Shown here: in pieces, positions 33,653 through 43,597 of the stretch | How positions within the stretch are numbered: the stretch's first letter is position 1 | How the letters are laid out: each line of letters starts with the position of its first letter | Assembly (NCBI RefSeq): GCF_902726645.1 | Contig: NZ_CACVAO010000001.1 | Location: 1,798,001-1,862,000, forward strand | From: Halobacillus ihumii | Lineage (GTDB): Bacteria > Bacillota > Bacilli > Bacillales > Halobacillaceae | DNA: 64,000 nucleotides | Reading direction: 5' to 3' | Made by a program: the position numbers and the translations under genes | Notes under the pieces: generated by a model | Told to the model about the DNA's origin: nothing | What the model saw: only the letters and a program-made list of their open reading frames with translations | Database searches by the model: none

Positions 33653-35437
33653 GTGAGTGAGTTGGATAAACCTATGCTTCCGACATTGTCTGAAGAAATA
33701 CCGACGGGAAATGAATGGGTATATGAAGTAAAATATGACGGATTTCGGGCATTTCTTAAGTGGACAGAAAGCGGGATTTCGCTCATAAGTAGAAACGGCC
33801 AGGATTTGTCAGACCGATTTCCTGAAATCATTGAAGCGGCAAGGAAAGGGGATCCTCCTGATCCACTGCCTGTTTTACTCGATGGCGAAATCGTGATTCT
33901 CAACACCCCTTATCAGGCCAATTTCCCCCTTCTCCAAAAACGGGGACGGATGAGGAATAAAACGTCTATTGGAAATGTAGCTCGAGAGAGGCCTGCTACA
34001 TTTATGGCATTTGATATTCTTGAAGCCGGAAAAAATTTAACCTCATTTGTTTTTACAGAAAGAAAAGAACGACTTCGTAAAATGATGAACCATATCGACT
34101 TTCCATCTATTCAAATGGTTGAGGTTTTCGAAGATGAAGCAGACATCCATAACCTTCTCCACCTTCATTTAGGCGAAGGCATTGTAGCATAGCGCAAACA
34201 AAGCATTTACCAAAAAGGGGTTCGGACGAGGCAATGGCTCAAAGTGAAACAATGGCGCTCTGTATCTGGCTTTCTAACCTCATTCGATCCAGGGAACGAT
34301 TATTATAAAATGGAGATTTGGCACGGGGATAAACGTGTACCGTTAGGCAGTTTTAAGCATGGATTAACCTCAGAGCAGGCTCATACACTTGAAACTTTTT
34401 TTAAAGAGAATGGGACTAATTGGAGACTTAATCCAAGTGTTTGCGCCGCCATTAACTGCTTAATGGCCGAAGGTGGGGAAATGCGCGAGCCTGTCTTTCA
34501 CCAGTTTAGATTTGATTTGGAGCACGACGATTGTACCGTGTCTAAACGAGATTGGGACCTGCTTTTGTTTCCCGAAGACGTAGAGATCACTCATCCTGAA
34601 AAAATATTATGGCCAAAAAGGCAATGGAGTAAGAAAGATTACCTGATGTACATCAGGGCGATCGCTCCTTATATGATTCCCTTTATAAAAAATAAAAAGT
34701 TGACGCTAATTCGATATCCTCATGGTGTGGGCGACGAATCTTTCTTTCAAAAACATCGAGCTGAACATTCACCAAATTATGTAGGGGCGTGGAAGGAGAA
34801 TGATGAGACCTTCATCGTTAGCAATGAGCTTTCAAGTTTAATTTGGCTAAGCAATCAAGGAGCACTAGAGTTTCATATTCCGTTTCAAAAAGCAGCAGCC
34901 AAGGACCCGGATGAGATCGTGTTTGACCTTGATCCACCTGATCGTGACGAATTTCATTTATCCATCATAGCTGCCAAGCTATTGAAACATTTGCTTGATC
35001 AACTCAACGTACATGGTTTTATAAAAACATCCGGAAATAAAGGAATGCAGCTCCATATCCCTATTACAGAGGGGAGCATGAGTTATGAAGAAACGAGGAA
35101 ATTTACAAAGAGTTTAGTCGATCTTCTTGTAAAAGAAAGTCCAGATTTATTTACAATTGAGCGATTAAAGAAAAATCGCGGACAAAGACTTTACCTGGAC
35201 TATGTCCAGCATGCAGAAGGAAAAACCATTATATCTCCTTATTCAGCCAGAGCCACTTCAGAAGGAACTGTAGCCACACCGCTTTTTTGGCATGAAATCA
35301 CAGAAGATCTAAATCCAGAAGACTTTACCATCAAGAATGTTATGCAGCGAGTCCAGGAATTTGGCTGTCCTTTTCAAGATTATCATAAAGTGCGAGAGTC
35401 CCAGCCCATTGATGTCATGAAACAACTAGGAGGATAA
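33653..35437 (+). pseudogene. ligD: LigD-type NHEJ ATP-dependent DNA ligase/polymerase, interrupted by in-frame TAG
   Basis: Two open frames (33653-34192 and 34193-35437) lie in the same reading frame, separated only by a TAG at 34190-34192. Read through, the product would be about 594 residues, near the 611 of B. subtilis LigD, with ligase domain first and polymerase domain last. Ligase motif I YEVKYDGFR is present; motif IV reads EGIVA then the TAG where EGIVAK expects Lys; motif V WLKVK follows. The polymerase domain (ITHPEKILWP, VFDLDPPDRDE) is intact. A single AAG/AAA-to-TAG change explains it. Start is GTG 33653 or TTG 33662 after GAAGGTGA. Either a nonsense mutant or a sequencing error. 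Confidence 0.85.
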
Positions 35438-35452
35438 AGTACTGAACAAATA

Positions 35453-35479
35453 GAGCCTCGACATGATAGTTCGAGGCTC
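35453..35479. terminator. Bidirectional terminator between ligD and the acyl-CoA ligase gene
   Basis: Perfect 9-bp stem (35453-35461 with 35471-35479) between convergent genes. Confidence 0.7.
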
Positions 35480-35486
35480 ATCTATT

Positions 35487-37046
35487 CTATTCTGTTACTT
35501 GTTTTGTCTGCTCTCGGAGTTTAAATTTTTGCAGCTTTCCACTGGCATTTCGAGGAAGTTCGGACACAAACTCATAACGACGCGGCCGCTTGTATCGAGC
35601 GAGTCTGTTACCTGATATGCAAAATTCATCAAGTTCGTCAGGTGCTACATCGCCTTTTTTCACTATATAAGCAACAACTCGTTCGCCCCACACTTCATCA
35701 GGTTCCCCTACTACTGCAGCATCCACAACAGCTGGGTGGTCAAACAGGGCATCCTCCACTTCGCGGGAATAAATATTTTCACCGCCTGAAACAATCATGT
35801 CTTTCACCCTGTCGCTAACCCAGAGATAGCCATCTTCATCGAAATAACCAATATCTCCAGAATGATACCACCCTTTATATAAAGCTTCTGACGTCTCTTT
35901 AGAACGATTGTAATATTCAGGCATCATACTTGGCCCGCGCACAATAATTTCTCCTAATTCGCCTGGGCTGCAGATGTCAGCGGGATCTGCAGGTCCTTCC
36001 TCCCGTGTACGTACGACGAGTACTTCATGATTTACTAGTGCCCGGCCTGCAGAGCCTGCTTTAGACAGCTGTTCGTCTTCGAGAAGAACGGTAATAGCCG
36101 GCCCCATTTCAGTCATTCCATATGCCTGGATCAATTGGACTCCTAAAGCTTGATGAAGCCGCTTCGTTAGGGCCGGAGCCATAGGTGCCCCACCATAAAG
36201 CCCTGTCCTCAATGAATGGAAGTCCTTCTTACTGAATTTCTCTTGTATGATCATATTCCACATCGTTGGAGCTGCAAACAATGTAGAGATTTCTTCTTCA
36301 CGCGTTATTTGAATCATTTCCTGAGCATCGAAGTGATGGAGAATTACCGTTGTTGCCCCAACCATCACCCTTGGAAAAAATGAACAATGGAGTTCAGCAC
36401 AATGGAACATCGGAGCTGCCGTTAGACCGCGGTCGTGGTGGGTGAGATGTAAAGTATGGGCTAGTATGAGTGCTTGGTCAATCATATCCCTGTGGGTATG
36501 CAGGACCCCTTTAGGTAATCCCGTCGTACCTGAAGTGTACATGATCGCGTAGTAATCGTCCTCGTCGATTTCGCAAACCGGCGGTGTACGATCCGCCCCT
36601 TCCAGCACATCATAATAATGGCGAGATAATACAACCTCCTGCTGCTCATCTATGGACCAGAAATGGATGTGGGTTCTTTCATTCGCAATTTCTTTAAGCT
36701 GCGGTGCTGTTGCCCGTTCGAATAATACTACTTTAGGTTTAGCATCCTTAATAATAAAGCTGATTTCCTGCGATGTCAGCCTGAAATTTATGGGATTAAA
36801 AATAGCACCGATTTTCATACAAGCAAATAATGTAACTGCAAATTCAGCCGTATTATAAAGTACTGTAGAAACCTTTTCCCCTTTTGTAACCCCTGCATCA
36901 GACAATGCATTAGCCAAGTAATTTGCTTCTTCATCCCATTGTCGATAAGTCCACCTTTTTCCTAACCTTACATCTACTAACGCCTCTTTATTAGGAAACT
37001 TCACCGCCGTTTGCTCAAACATACTTTTAAGTGTTGGACCCATCAT
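35487..37046 (-). CDS. Long-chain-fatty-acid-CoA ligase (AMP-binding family)
   Basis: Activates fatty or related acids to CoA thioesters, 519 aa. AMP-binding P-loop YTSGTTGLPKGV, A5 region YGMTEMGP, YHSGDIGYFDEDGY, hinge DRVKDMIVSGGENIY, and the catalytic Lys near the C-terminus in RNASGKLQKF. The ATG pair at 37046/37043 follows AAAGGAGTGG; the longer frame overlaps the thiolase gene. Last gene of a beta-oxidation-type operon after acyl-CoA dehydrogenase and thiolase. Chain length not readable. Confidence 0.88.
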   Translation of the reverse strand: MMGPTLKSMFEQTAVKFPNKEALVDVRLGKRWTYRQWDEEANYLANALSDAGVTKGEKVSTVLYNTAEFAVTLFACMKIGAIFNPINFRLTSQEISFIIKDAKPKVVLFERATAPQLKEIANERTHIHFWSIDEQQEVVLSRHYYDVLEGADRTPPVCEIDEDDYYAIMYTSGTTGLPKGVLHTHRDMIDQALILAHTLHLTHHDRGLTAAPMFHCAELHCSFFPRVMVGATTVILHHFDAQEMIQITREEEISTLFAAPTMWNMIIQEKFSKKDFHSLRTGLYGGAPMAPALTKRLHQALGVQLIQAYGMTEMGPAITVLLEDEQLSKAGSAGRALVNHEVLVVRTREEGPADPADICSPGELGEIIVRGPSMMPEYYNRSKETSEALYKGWYHSGDIGYFDEDGYLWVSDRVKDMIVSGGENIYSREVEDALFDHPAVVDAAVVGEPDEVWGERVVAYIVKKGDVAPDELDEFCISGNRLARYKRPRRYEFVSELPRNASGKLQKFKLREQTKQVTE

Positions 37047-37086
37047 TATCCACTCCTTTAAACTTGTTTGAAAACTAGTAGCTCCA

Positions 37087-38241
37087 TTAGTCTGACAAAC
37101 GCTCAATAATCGTTGCGTTAGCCATACCCAATCCTTCACAAACAGTCTGAAGACCATATCGTCCTTCCGACCTTTCGAGTTCATGCATAAGAGTTGTCAT
37201 CAGCTTAGTGCCTGTCGCTCCAAGTGGGTGCCCAAGCGCTATCGCACCGCCATTGACGTTCAACTTCTCAATAGCGGCCCCTGTTTCCTTCAGCCAAAAC
37301 AGAGGGACTGAAGCAAAAGCTTCGTTAACTTCAAATAGATCAATGTCTTTAAGACTAAGTCCAGCCTGTTGTAAAACTTTCTGAGTAGCTGGAACAGGCC
37401 CGGTAAGCATAAAAGTCGGGTCAGATCCCACAACGGAACGAGCTACAATGCGAAAGCGCGGTCTTAAACCAAGAGACTCAGCTTTCTGACGTGACATAAG
37501 CAAAATAGCCGAAGCACCATCGCTAATTTGACTGGCATTACCTGCTGTAATCACCCCACCTTCTTTAAATGCCGGATTTAGAGGCTCCAAGCTGCTTATA
37601 GTTGTTCCAGGACGCGGTCCTTCATCATCCTTCATTGTAATCGGCAGCCCCTTACGATCTTTTGCTTCAACAGGCATAATTTCCCTTTCAAATCGCCCTT
37701 CTTCGATTGCAGATAATGCCTTTTCATGACTTCTTACCGCAAATCTATTTAACTCTTCCTTACTCAACCCCCAATGTTCGGCAATTTGTTCCGCCGATAA
37801 ACCTTGATTAATCATTCTATATTGACTAGTAAGCTTTTCGCTATACTCTGTTCCCTGCCTATTTGAAAACATCGGCACACGAGACATTGATTCTACTCCG
37901 CCAGCAATCACTACATCCATATCTCCACTTGCAATCGCTTGTGAAGCAAAATGAACAGCTTGCTGACTTGACCCGCATTGCCGGTCAATTGTGACACCAG
38001 GTACCTCTTTGGGAAAACCAGCCATAAGAGCAGCAATTCTGGCTACGTCACCAGACTGCTCCCCAACTTGCGAAACACAGCCCGCAATGACATCATTTAC
38101 CTCAGCTGGGTCTAGGTCAACTCTGCAAGTCAATTCTTTTAACACTTTCGCCAGTAATTCGTCTGGCCTGATATCTTTCAGCAAACCATTTTTTCTACCA
38201 ACCGGAGTTCGGAAAGCTTCGACAATAACAACTTCATTCAT
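37087..38241 (-). CDS. Thiolase family protein (acetyl-CoA C-acyltransferase)
   Basis: Thiolytic cleavage or condensation of acyl-CoA, 384 aa. Nucleophilic Cys89 in DRQCGSSQQA, NEAFASVPLF (Asn/Glu motif), GGAIALGHPLGATG (His), and the second Cys in TVCEGLGMAN. All catalytic groups are present. ATG 38241, with a weak G-rich site. It is 23 bp after the acyl-CoA dehydrogenase gene. Confidence 0.9.
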   Translation of the reverse strand: MNEVVIVEAFRTPVGRKNGLLKDIRPDELLAKVLKELTCRVDLDPAEVNDVIAGCVSQVGEQSGDVARIAALMAGFPKEVPGVTIDRQCGSSQQAVHFASQAIASGDMDVVIAGGVESMSRVPMFSNRQGTEYSEKLTSQYRMINQGLSAEQIAEHWGLSKEELNRFAVRSHEKALSAIEEGRFEREIMPVEAKDRKGLPITMKDDEGPRPGTTISSLEPLNPAFKEGGVITAGNASQISDGASAILLMSRQKAESLGLRPRFRIVARSVVGSDPTFMLTGPVPATQKVLQQAGLSLKDIDLFEVNEAFASVPLFWLKETGAAIEKLNVNGGAIALGHPLGATGTKLMTTLMHELERSEGRYGLQTVCEGLGMANATIIERLSD

Positions 38242-38264
38242 CCTGCATCCCCCATTTATCCTGG

Positions 38265-39413
38265 CTAGTTGAGCCCCATTTTTTTGGCAATGATAGATTT
38301 CATAATTTCATTCGATCCTGCATAAATAGCTGCTACCGGGGCATCTCTGAATCGCCTTGCAATCTCGTACTCCTCCATGTAGCCATAACCTCCATGAAAT
38401 TGCATACACGTGGAGGCTGTCTTTTTAACTAAATCCGTAATCCACCACTTTGCCATCGATACTTCTTTAACCACCTCATCTCCATTCATGTGTGCTTCTA
38501 TAGTTCGGTCCAGAAAAGCCCTGCCTATTTCCACCTCTGTCTGTAATTCAGCTAAGCTAAACTGTATATGTTGAAAGGAAGCAATCGACTTGCCAAATGC
38601 GTGTCTCTGCTTGACATAATCAATGGTTAGTTCCAGCATCCGTTCACATGCCGTAATCCCTCCGATAGCAACAATAAGTCTTTCCTGCTGTAACTTATCC
38701 ATAAGATAATAAAACCCTTTTCCTTCCTCACCAAGGAGGTTTCCTTTAGGCACTTTGGCATCTTCAAAAATTAGTTCAGCTGTATCCTGACTGTGCAGTC
38801 CTACTTTATGTAATTGCTTCCCCCGAGAAAAACCATCCGTGTTACGTTCAACAATGATTAAACTAATCCCCTTATGAGGCGGCTTCGTCTGTGTATCCGT
38901 TTTGCACACTACGAGAATAAGATCTGCCTGAATGCCATTTGTGATAAACGTTTTTTCCCCGTTTATTATATAATGATCTTCTTGCAATGCTGCAGATGTA
39001 CGTATATGAGCTAAATCTGAACCTGCACCTGGCTCTGTCATGGCAATGGCTGTTATAATTCCACCTGATGCACATTTAGGCAGCCACTTTTTCTTCTGTT
39101 CAACCGTTCCATATTCAGCAAGATAAGGAACGACAATATCATTGTGAAGTCCAATTCCGATTAAGCCTGTACCGACCTTTTCCAACTCTTCATTAATCAA
39201 AACTGAATAAGCAAAGTCTGCTCCGACCCCACCGAATTCTTCATTAAGCCAAGGACAAAGGTAACCCTGCTCTCCAAGCTGTTTCCAGAATGACCTTGGA
39301 ATGCAGCCCTGACTCTCCCATTGCTCAAAGTGTGGAAAAGCTTCTTTTGCAAGAAACTTTCTCAACGATTCCCTTACTATTCTGTGTTCATAATTTATAT
39401 AACCAGCCTCCAT
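38265..39413 (-). CDS. Acyl-CoA dehydrogenase
   Basis: FAD flavoenzyme for the first oxidation step of acyl-CoA degradation, 382 aa. Substrate/FAD motifs AMTEPGAGSDLAHIRT (about 125-140) and FITNG, and the C-terminal QFHGGYGYMEEYEIARRFRD with the catalytic-region Glu. ATG at 39413 after AGGAGG. First gene of the operon with thiolase and acyl-CoA ligase. No enoyl-CoA hydratase or 3-hydroxyacyl-CoA dehydrogenase is nearby, so the route relies on genes elsewhere. Confidence 0.9.
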   Translation of the reverse strand: MEAGYINYEHRIVRESLRKFLAKEAFPHFEQWESQGCIPRSFWKQLGEQGYLCPWLNEEFGGVGADFAYSVLINEELEKVGTGLIGIGLHNDIVVPYLAEYGTVEQKKKWLPKCASGGIITAIAMTEPGAGSDLAHIRTSAALQEDHYIINGEKTFITNGIQADLILVVCKTDTQTKPPHKGISLIIVERNTDGFSRGKQLHKVGLHSQDTAELIFEDAKVPKGNLLGEEGKGFYYLMDKLQQERLIVAIGGITACERMLELTIDYVKQRHAFGKSIASFQHIQFSLAELQTEVEIGRAFLDRTIEAHMNGDEVVKEVSMAKWWITDLVKKTASTCMQFHGGYGYMEEYEIARRFRDAPVAAIYAGSNEIMKSIIAKKMGLN

Positions 39414-39760
39414 AGGGACCTCCTAATGGTTAGAATATTCAGTCATATCATTTTAAAAAAACTTGTCCTTTATTATATTCTGACTTGCCTGCTCATTTTC
39501 CTGCTGTATATAAAATGCACATATATATACGGATTCATTGAAGGTTACAATAGAGAAAAGTTAAAAATAAAAAAATAGGCACCGCTATTCATAGTGAGTA
39601 ACGATGCTTTATCCTATACCTATACCATAGACATACGTTGTTCTTTTTCTACTTAGCCTTTTACATTCGTCTACGCACTTCTTTAACAGGGAGGAGACTT
39701 TGGGATAGGGTTACTATTATTTTATGATCGGATTGCTTAAATATGTCTTGAATTGATACG
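39414..39760. other. Intergenic region with a minus-strand terminator
   Basis: Between the acyl-CoA dehydrogenase start and the HAD gene end. The minus strand has a 9-bp stem with two G:T pairs (39599-39607 with 39579-39587) followed by a T run, likely ending the HAD transcript. A 50-codon plus-strand frame at 39427 has no ribosome-binding site. Otherwise I see nothing. Confidence 0.5.
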
Positions 39761-40498
39761 TCACAAAATCCTTTCAATCGCGTGGGCTACACCATCATTT
39801 TCATTGGTCTTCGTTACCCAGTCTGCTTCTTCCTTAACAATCTCCTGTGCATTACCCATCGCTACGCCAAAGCCAGCTTCACGAATCATGGCCAGGTCAT
39901 TCATACTGTCTCCAATCGACATCACCTGACTCATTTTCATGTCTAACTTATTACAAACTTTTAACAATGCAGCCGCTTTATTTACTCCAACAGGATTGAT
40001 CTCTATATTCGTCGGACTTGAGTTTGTAATTTCTAGACCCTCGTTATTACGCAACTCATCTAAGATAACCTGACGTACTTCATCATCTTCAATATCAAAG
40101 CCGAATTTAAGCCAATCATAATCAACGACTTCCTTATCAAAGGGCTGTTGGCTGCTAAACTGCCCTTGAACCGTTGAGGTCCAGAAATGAATCCCATGAC
40201 CGTTCCTTAGTTCCCATAACCTTTCAACATGTTTAGGATCTAGGAGATTTTGTTCTACAAGCTTAAAATCTTTATCATATATCTCCCCGCCATTGATTGT
40301 CACCATGTAAGATGAACGTCCAAGAGACTCTGCGATTTCCTGACACGTCGCCAAGGATCTGCCAGTGCTGAGAACAACATGAATCCCCTTATTTTTAGCT
40401 TTTTGAATAGCGTCATGGTTTCTTTTGGATACTTGCAGATCTTCGTTTAATAACGTTCCGTCCATATCTAGCGCAATTAGTTTGATGTCCTTTTCCAT
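39761..40498 (-). CDS. Cof-type HAD-IIB family phosphatase
   Basis: Cytoplasmic sugar-phosphate or nucleotide phosphatase of the Cof family, 245 aa. Motif I ALDMDGTLL (nucleophile and acid Asp), motif II VLSTGRS, C-terminal motif III/IV Lys and GDSMNDLAMI. The capped C2B domain lies between. An ATG seven codons upstream (40519) is only 3 bases from AAGGAG, so 40498 is preferred. Substrate unknown. Confidence 0.85.
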   Translation of the reverse strand: MEKDIKLIALDMDGTLLNEDLQVSKRNHDAIQKAKNKGIHVVLSTGRSLATCQEIAESLGRSSYMVTINGGEIYDKDFKLVEQNLLDPKHVERLWELRNGHGIHFWTSTVQGQFSSQQPFDKEVVDYDWLKFGFDIEDDEVRQVILDELRNNEGLEITNSSPTNIEINPVGVNKAAALLKVCNKLDMKMSQVMSIGDSMNDLAMIREAGFGVAMGNAQEIVKEEADWVTKTNENDGVAHAIERIL

Positions 40499-40590
40499 AC
40501 GTTGCTCACGTCCTCTCATTTGCTCCTTCTTATTTTAGTACACTTTAGAGGAATGATACAGCAGAGTGATTATTACACATATATTTGATC

Positions 40591-40618
40591 AAAAAACCCC
40601 CACCGCAATGGTGAGGGT
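40591..40618 (-). terminator. Intrinsic terminator of the LTA synthase gene
   Basis: 9-bp GC-rich stem with one G:T pair (40596-40604 with 40610-40618), followed on the minus strand by TTTTTT. Confidence 0.85.
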
Positions 40619-40623
40619 GTAAG

Positions 40624-42543
40624 TTAATTTTCTTGTTTCTGCTTCTCTTGTTCATCTATTGGTTCGACCACTTTTGTTTCATCGAGATACCTTAGAAGGT
40701 CTCCATAAATAACCGAATCTGACATGGTCAGCTCTTCTTTAGCTTGCTTAAAGAAAGGCTCACATTTTTCTGATTCGATTTTTTCACCAGTCTGTCTGTC
40801 ATAGCAGGAACCTTGAATACCCACATATTTTTCACTGGCAAAATCTCCATCACGAGTAATCATCAGTTGACGACGCTCTTCACTTAATAAATCGTGTCCA
40901 AACTGAATAGGATTATTGTCTTCAATTCCTAACATGTTCATTAAGGTAGGACGCAAGTCAACTTGGCCTCCTACTGTGTGGTTCTCTTGAGGTTCAATAC
41001 CTTTTCCATAAAACAGCAACGGTACTTGCTGAAGCTGGAACTGTTCAAATTCATTGATATCTTTACCTAGATACTCACCCATAGCTTTCTGATGGTTTTC
41101 TGAAATACCAAAGTGATCCCCATAGATCATTAGTATCGTATTATCATAGAGTTCCGATTGCTTAAACGCTTCTACAAATTGTTTTAATGCCTGGTCTTGA
41201 TAACGAATCGTTTGGAAATAGCGGTTTAGTGTAGCACTAGACGTGTTTCCTTCTTCAATTAACTTCTTATCTTCTGGCAAGGTAAACGGATAATGGTTCG
41301 TTAGTGTGATCATCCTCGTATAAAAAGGTTCCTCTAACTTCTTCATTTTTTCCAGTGATTGAGCGAAGAAATTTTCGTCTAACAATCCCCATCCATAAGA
41401 ATTCTCTTCCGTTACTTTATAGTCCTGTTTCGAGTAAAATTCATCGATACCTAGAGAATCATACATGACATTCCTGTTCCAGAACGTTTTGTCATTAGCA
41501 TGCATAACACTCGTAGAATATCCGTTATTACCTAGAACTTCCGGCATGGCCTCATACTCATTACTAGAATGAGTGAAAAATACAGCTCCGCGGTTTAATG
41601 GATACATAGAATTCGCTAAAAGAAACTCAGAGTCTGACGTACGACCTTGTTTCACTTGATGGTAGAAGTTATCAAAATAAATCCCCTCTTCCTTCAAGTC
41701 ATTAAAGTAAGGCGTAAGTTCCTGGCCATGAAGTTCTTTGCCCACAACAAATTCTTGTGTACTCTCTAAGGAAATGGCAATCACATTTTTTCCTTCAATG
41801 ATGCCTTCATACTTATCACTCGAAGGAGTGCTTGTTTCATTCAAATAGTTAATAACAGGGACAAGCTCGTTACTATCCGCTAATGTCCGCTGCATCTCAG
41901 TCCTCCCTTGAAGAACTGCGTCATAAACGTGATAGTTGATAAGACCGATAAATTTAACCAGCTTATTACGGTCAAATGTCCGCTCAAGCAGATCAGTACG
42001 CTCTGTTTCTGCCCATGCAAGGTTAACTAGAAATAGCGGAATGGCCACAATAGCAAGAATTAAACCCTCTCTGCGCTTTGGTAAAAACAGCTGCAAGCGT
42101 TCTGGCTTTAGATAGAATAATAGAAAAGCTGCGATGAGAACGTCAATAAATAAGAATGCATCAGTCGGAGCCATGATATTTGTAATACTGCTTCCCATTC
42201 CGGCTAGGTTAGCAACTTGCTCAAGCATCGGAATCGTAATAAAGTCGCTGTATTCCCGGTAAAAAAGAATGTTTGCATACATAATTAAAGAGCCGAGAAT
42301 ATAAGAAACTAACATTCCTTTCCGGCCAGCTAATAAAATCCCCAGCCCAAAGATAAGCAAGATACTGCTTAACGGGTTGAAAGCCAGAATTAAAGCTTGG
42401 TTTGTATTTTCTACACCCAAATCAAAAATGCTAGTCTGAATATAGGACATCTTGATCCAAAACATTCCGATCACAATAGCATAGACAAGTAATTTCATTT
42501 TTGTATTTTTATTAAAATTAAAATATTTTTTTCCTTTAAACAT
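40624..42543 (-). CDS. ltaS: Lipoteichoic acid synthase family (LtaS-type) glycerol phosphotransferase
   Basis: Membrane enzyme polymerising glycerol phosphate onto glycolipid anchor, 639 aa. Five N-terminal transmembrane helices (to about residue 178), then an extracellular sulfatase-fold domain: Glu260 (ISLEST), catalytic Thr302 in QGRTSDSEF, MIYGDHFG with metal Asp/His. All key residues are visible. Bacillus has several paralogues (LtaS, YfnI, YqgS, YvgJ); which one this is cannot be told. ATG after GGAGG. Monocistronic, divergent from dinB-like gene. Confidence 0.9.
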   Translation of the reverse strand: MFKGKKYFNFNKNTKMKLLVYAIVIGMFWIKMSYIQTSIFDLGVENTNQALILAFNPLSSILLIFGLGILLAGRKGMLVSYILGSLIMYANILFYREYSDFITIPMLEQVANLAGMGSSITNIMAPTDAFLFIDVLIAAFLLFYLKPERLQLFLPKRREGLILAIVAIPLFLVNLAWAETERTDLLERTFDRNKLVKFIGLINYHVYDAVLQGRTEMQRTLADSNELVPVINYLNETSTPSSDKYEGIIEGKNVIAISLESTQEFVVGKELHGQELTPYFNDLKEEGIYFDNFYHQVKQGRTSDSEFLLANSMYPLNRGAVFFTHSSNEYEAMPEVLGNNGYSTSVMHANDKTFWNRNVMYDSLGIDEFYSKQDYKVTEENSYGWGLLDENFFAQSLEKMKKLEEPFYTRMITLTNHYPFTLPEDKKLIEEGNTSSATLNRYFQTIRYQDQALKQFVEAFKQSELYDNTILMIYGDHFGISENHQKAMGEYLGKDINEFEQFQLQQVPLLFYGKGIEPQENHTVGGQVDLRPTLMNMLGIEDNNPIQFGHDLLSEERRQLMITRDGDFASEKYVGIQGSCYDRQTGEKIESEKCEPFFKQAKEELTMSDSVIYGDLLRYLDETKVVEPIDEQEKQKQEN

Positions 42544-42794
42544 TTTGTAAAACCTCCGTTAAAATTACACTTACCCATTTTACAATAATTTTACTCTCTT
42601 TTGAACCTTTAACCACCTTCTTTTAACTAAATGAAATATTGTAACACTATATACAACACATTGTTACGTAAAAATAGTCATAAAATACCATTTAGTTGTT
42701 GTCCATATAATTTAGACGTTTTTAATTGACTGTTGGTTACAAGAAATATAACTTTTATTATGAAGAGTAAGTATATTATAGGAGGGGCAGCATT

Positions 42795-43250
42795 ATGAGT
42801 AAAAGCGCACAATTAATTGATTATCTGATGTCACATCGAGAAGTAACGAATGAACTGGCAGCGAAGATCGAACCTAAAGATTATACGTTCAAGCCTACCC
42901 CTACATCCATGGAAGCTCAAAAACTTGTCCAACACATTCTTGAATCTACTTATACTTTTGCCAGGTTGGCTAATAAACAGGAACCTGAGAAGCTTTTTGA
43001 AGAAAATGAAGCTGCAGACTTAACTGAAAGTTCCCATGTCTATACAGAGGCAACCATAAAATTGCTTAGCAAATTATCAGATGAGGATTTTGAACAAACA
43101 ATTGATGTCAGCCATATCTTCGGTAGAGAGATGACTGCCGGTCAGCTGTTGAATATGGCTATCGACCATGAGATAAACCATAAGGGAAATTTATTTGTTT
43201 ACGTCAGGGAGATGGGACATACAGACCTCCCAATGTATGTGAAAGCATAA
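42795..43250 (+). CDS. DinB family protein
   Basis: Four-helix-bundle protein of the DinB/YfiT superfamily, 151 aa. Metal-binding His pattern: LVQHIL (about residue 47) and DHEINHKG (about residues 125-132). Family members include thiol-dependent transferases and damage-inducible proteins. ATG after AGGAGG. Monocistronic with its own terminator; substrate unknown. Confidence 0.8.
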   Translation: MSKSAQLIDYLMSHREVTNELAAKIEPKDYTFKPTPTSMEAQKLVQHILESTYTFARLANKQEPEKLFEENEAADLTESSHVYTEATIKLLSKLSDEDFEQTIDVSHIFGREMTAGQLLNMAIDHEINHKGNLFVYVREMGHTDLPMYVKA

Positions 43251-43326
43251 TAGAAAAAGGCTGCAAAAGGCGCAATACCAGCATATTACGGTTAGGCCGC
43301 TATAAAAAGAATCAACATATTGACTT

Positions 43327-43365
43327 AAGGAGCGGACTGCAGAGGGTGCAGCCGCTCCTTTTTTT
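43327..43365 (+). terminator. Intrinsic terminator after the DinB-family gene
   Basis: Base stem of 9 bp (43327-43335 with 43352-43360) plus an inner CTGCA/TGCAG, followed by seven or more T. Confidence 0.85.
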
Positions 43366-43542
43366 AATAAACTTTTATGAAATGGAAATGAAAGGATGAC
43401 CTGAGGTGGTCTCTGCATGATTGTAATCTGCGATATTTGCATATAAACTTCATTTGTTGATCCTCATTTTATGATTAGTGGCTTTAAAGAACAGAAATAA
43501 TACGAATATATGCCTATCTTTCGCTCCTACCAAGTTACCCCC

Positions 43543-43580
43543 ACTTATGTTAACGTCATTTATATAAAGTTAACATAAGT
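43543..43580 (+). promoter_or_regulatory. BirA-type biotin operator upstream of bioY
   Basis: Perfect inverted repeat with 12-bp arms ACTTATGTTAAC / GTTAACATAAGT (43543-43554 and 43569-43580) and a 14-bp spacer. This matches the arrangement of Bacillota BirA sites (GTTAAC half-sites about 14-16 bp apart). It ends 18 bp before the bioY start, so BirA-biotinyl-AMP would block transcription. Confidence 0.85.
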
Positions 43581-43597
43581 GAAAGGAGTGATTAATC

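Noticed and set aside
39427..39578. 50-codon hydrophobic ORF on the plus strand
   Set aside because: No Shine-Dalgarno upstream, AT-rich composition typical of intergenic DNA, and it runs into the minus-strand terminator.
43394..43409. 16-mer GGATGACCTGAGGTGG also present in the hairpin at 56907-56922
   Set aside because: About one exact 16-mer match is expected by chance in 64 kb counting both strands, and the second copy has no hairpin.
43191..43442. 83-codon minus-strand ORF
   Set aside because: It overlaps the dinB-family gene end and its terminator and has no ribosome-binding site.
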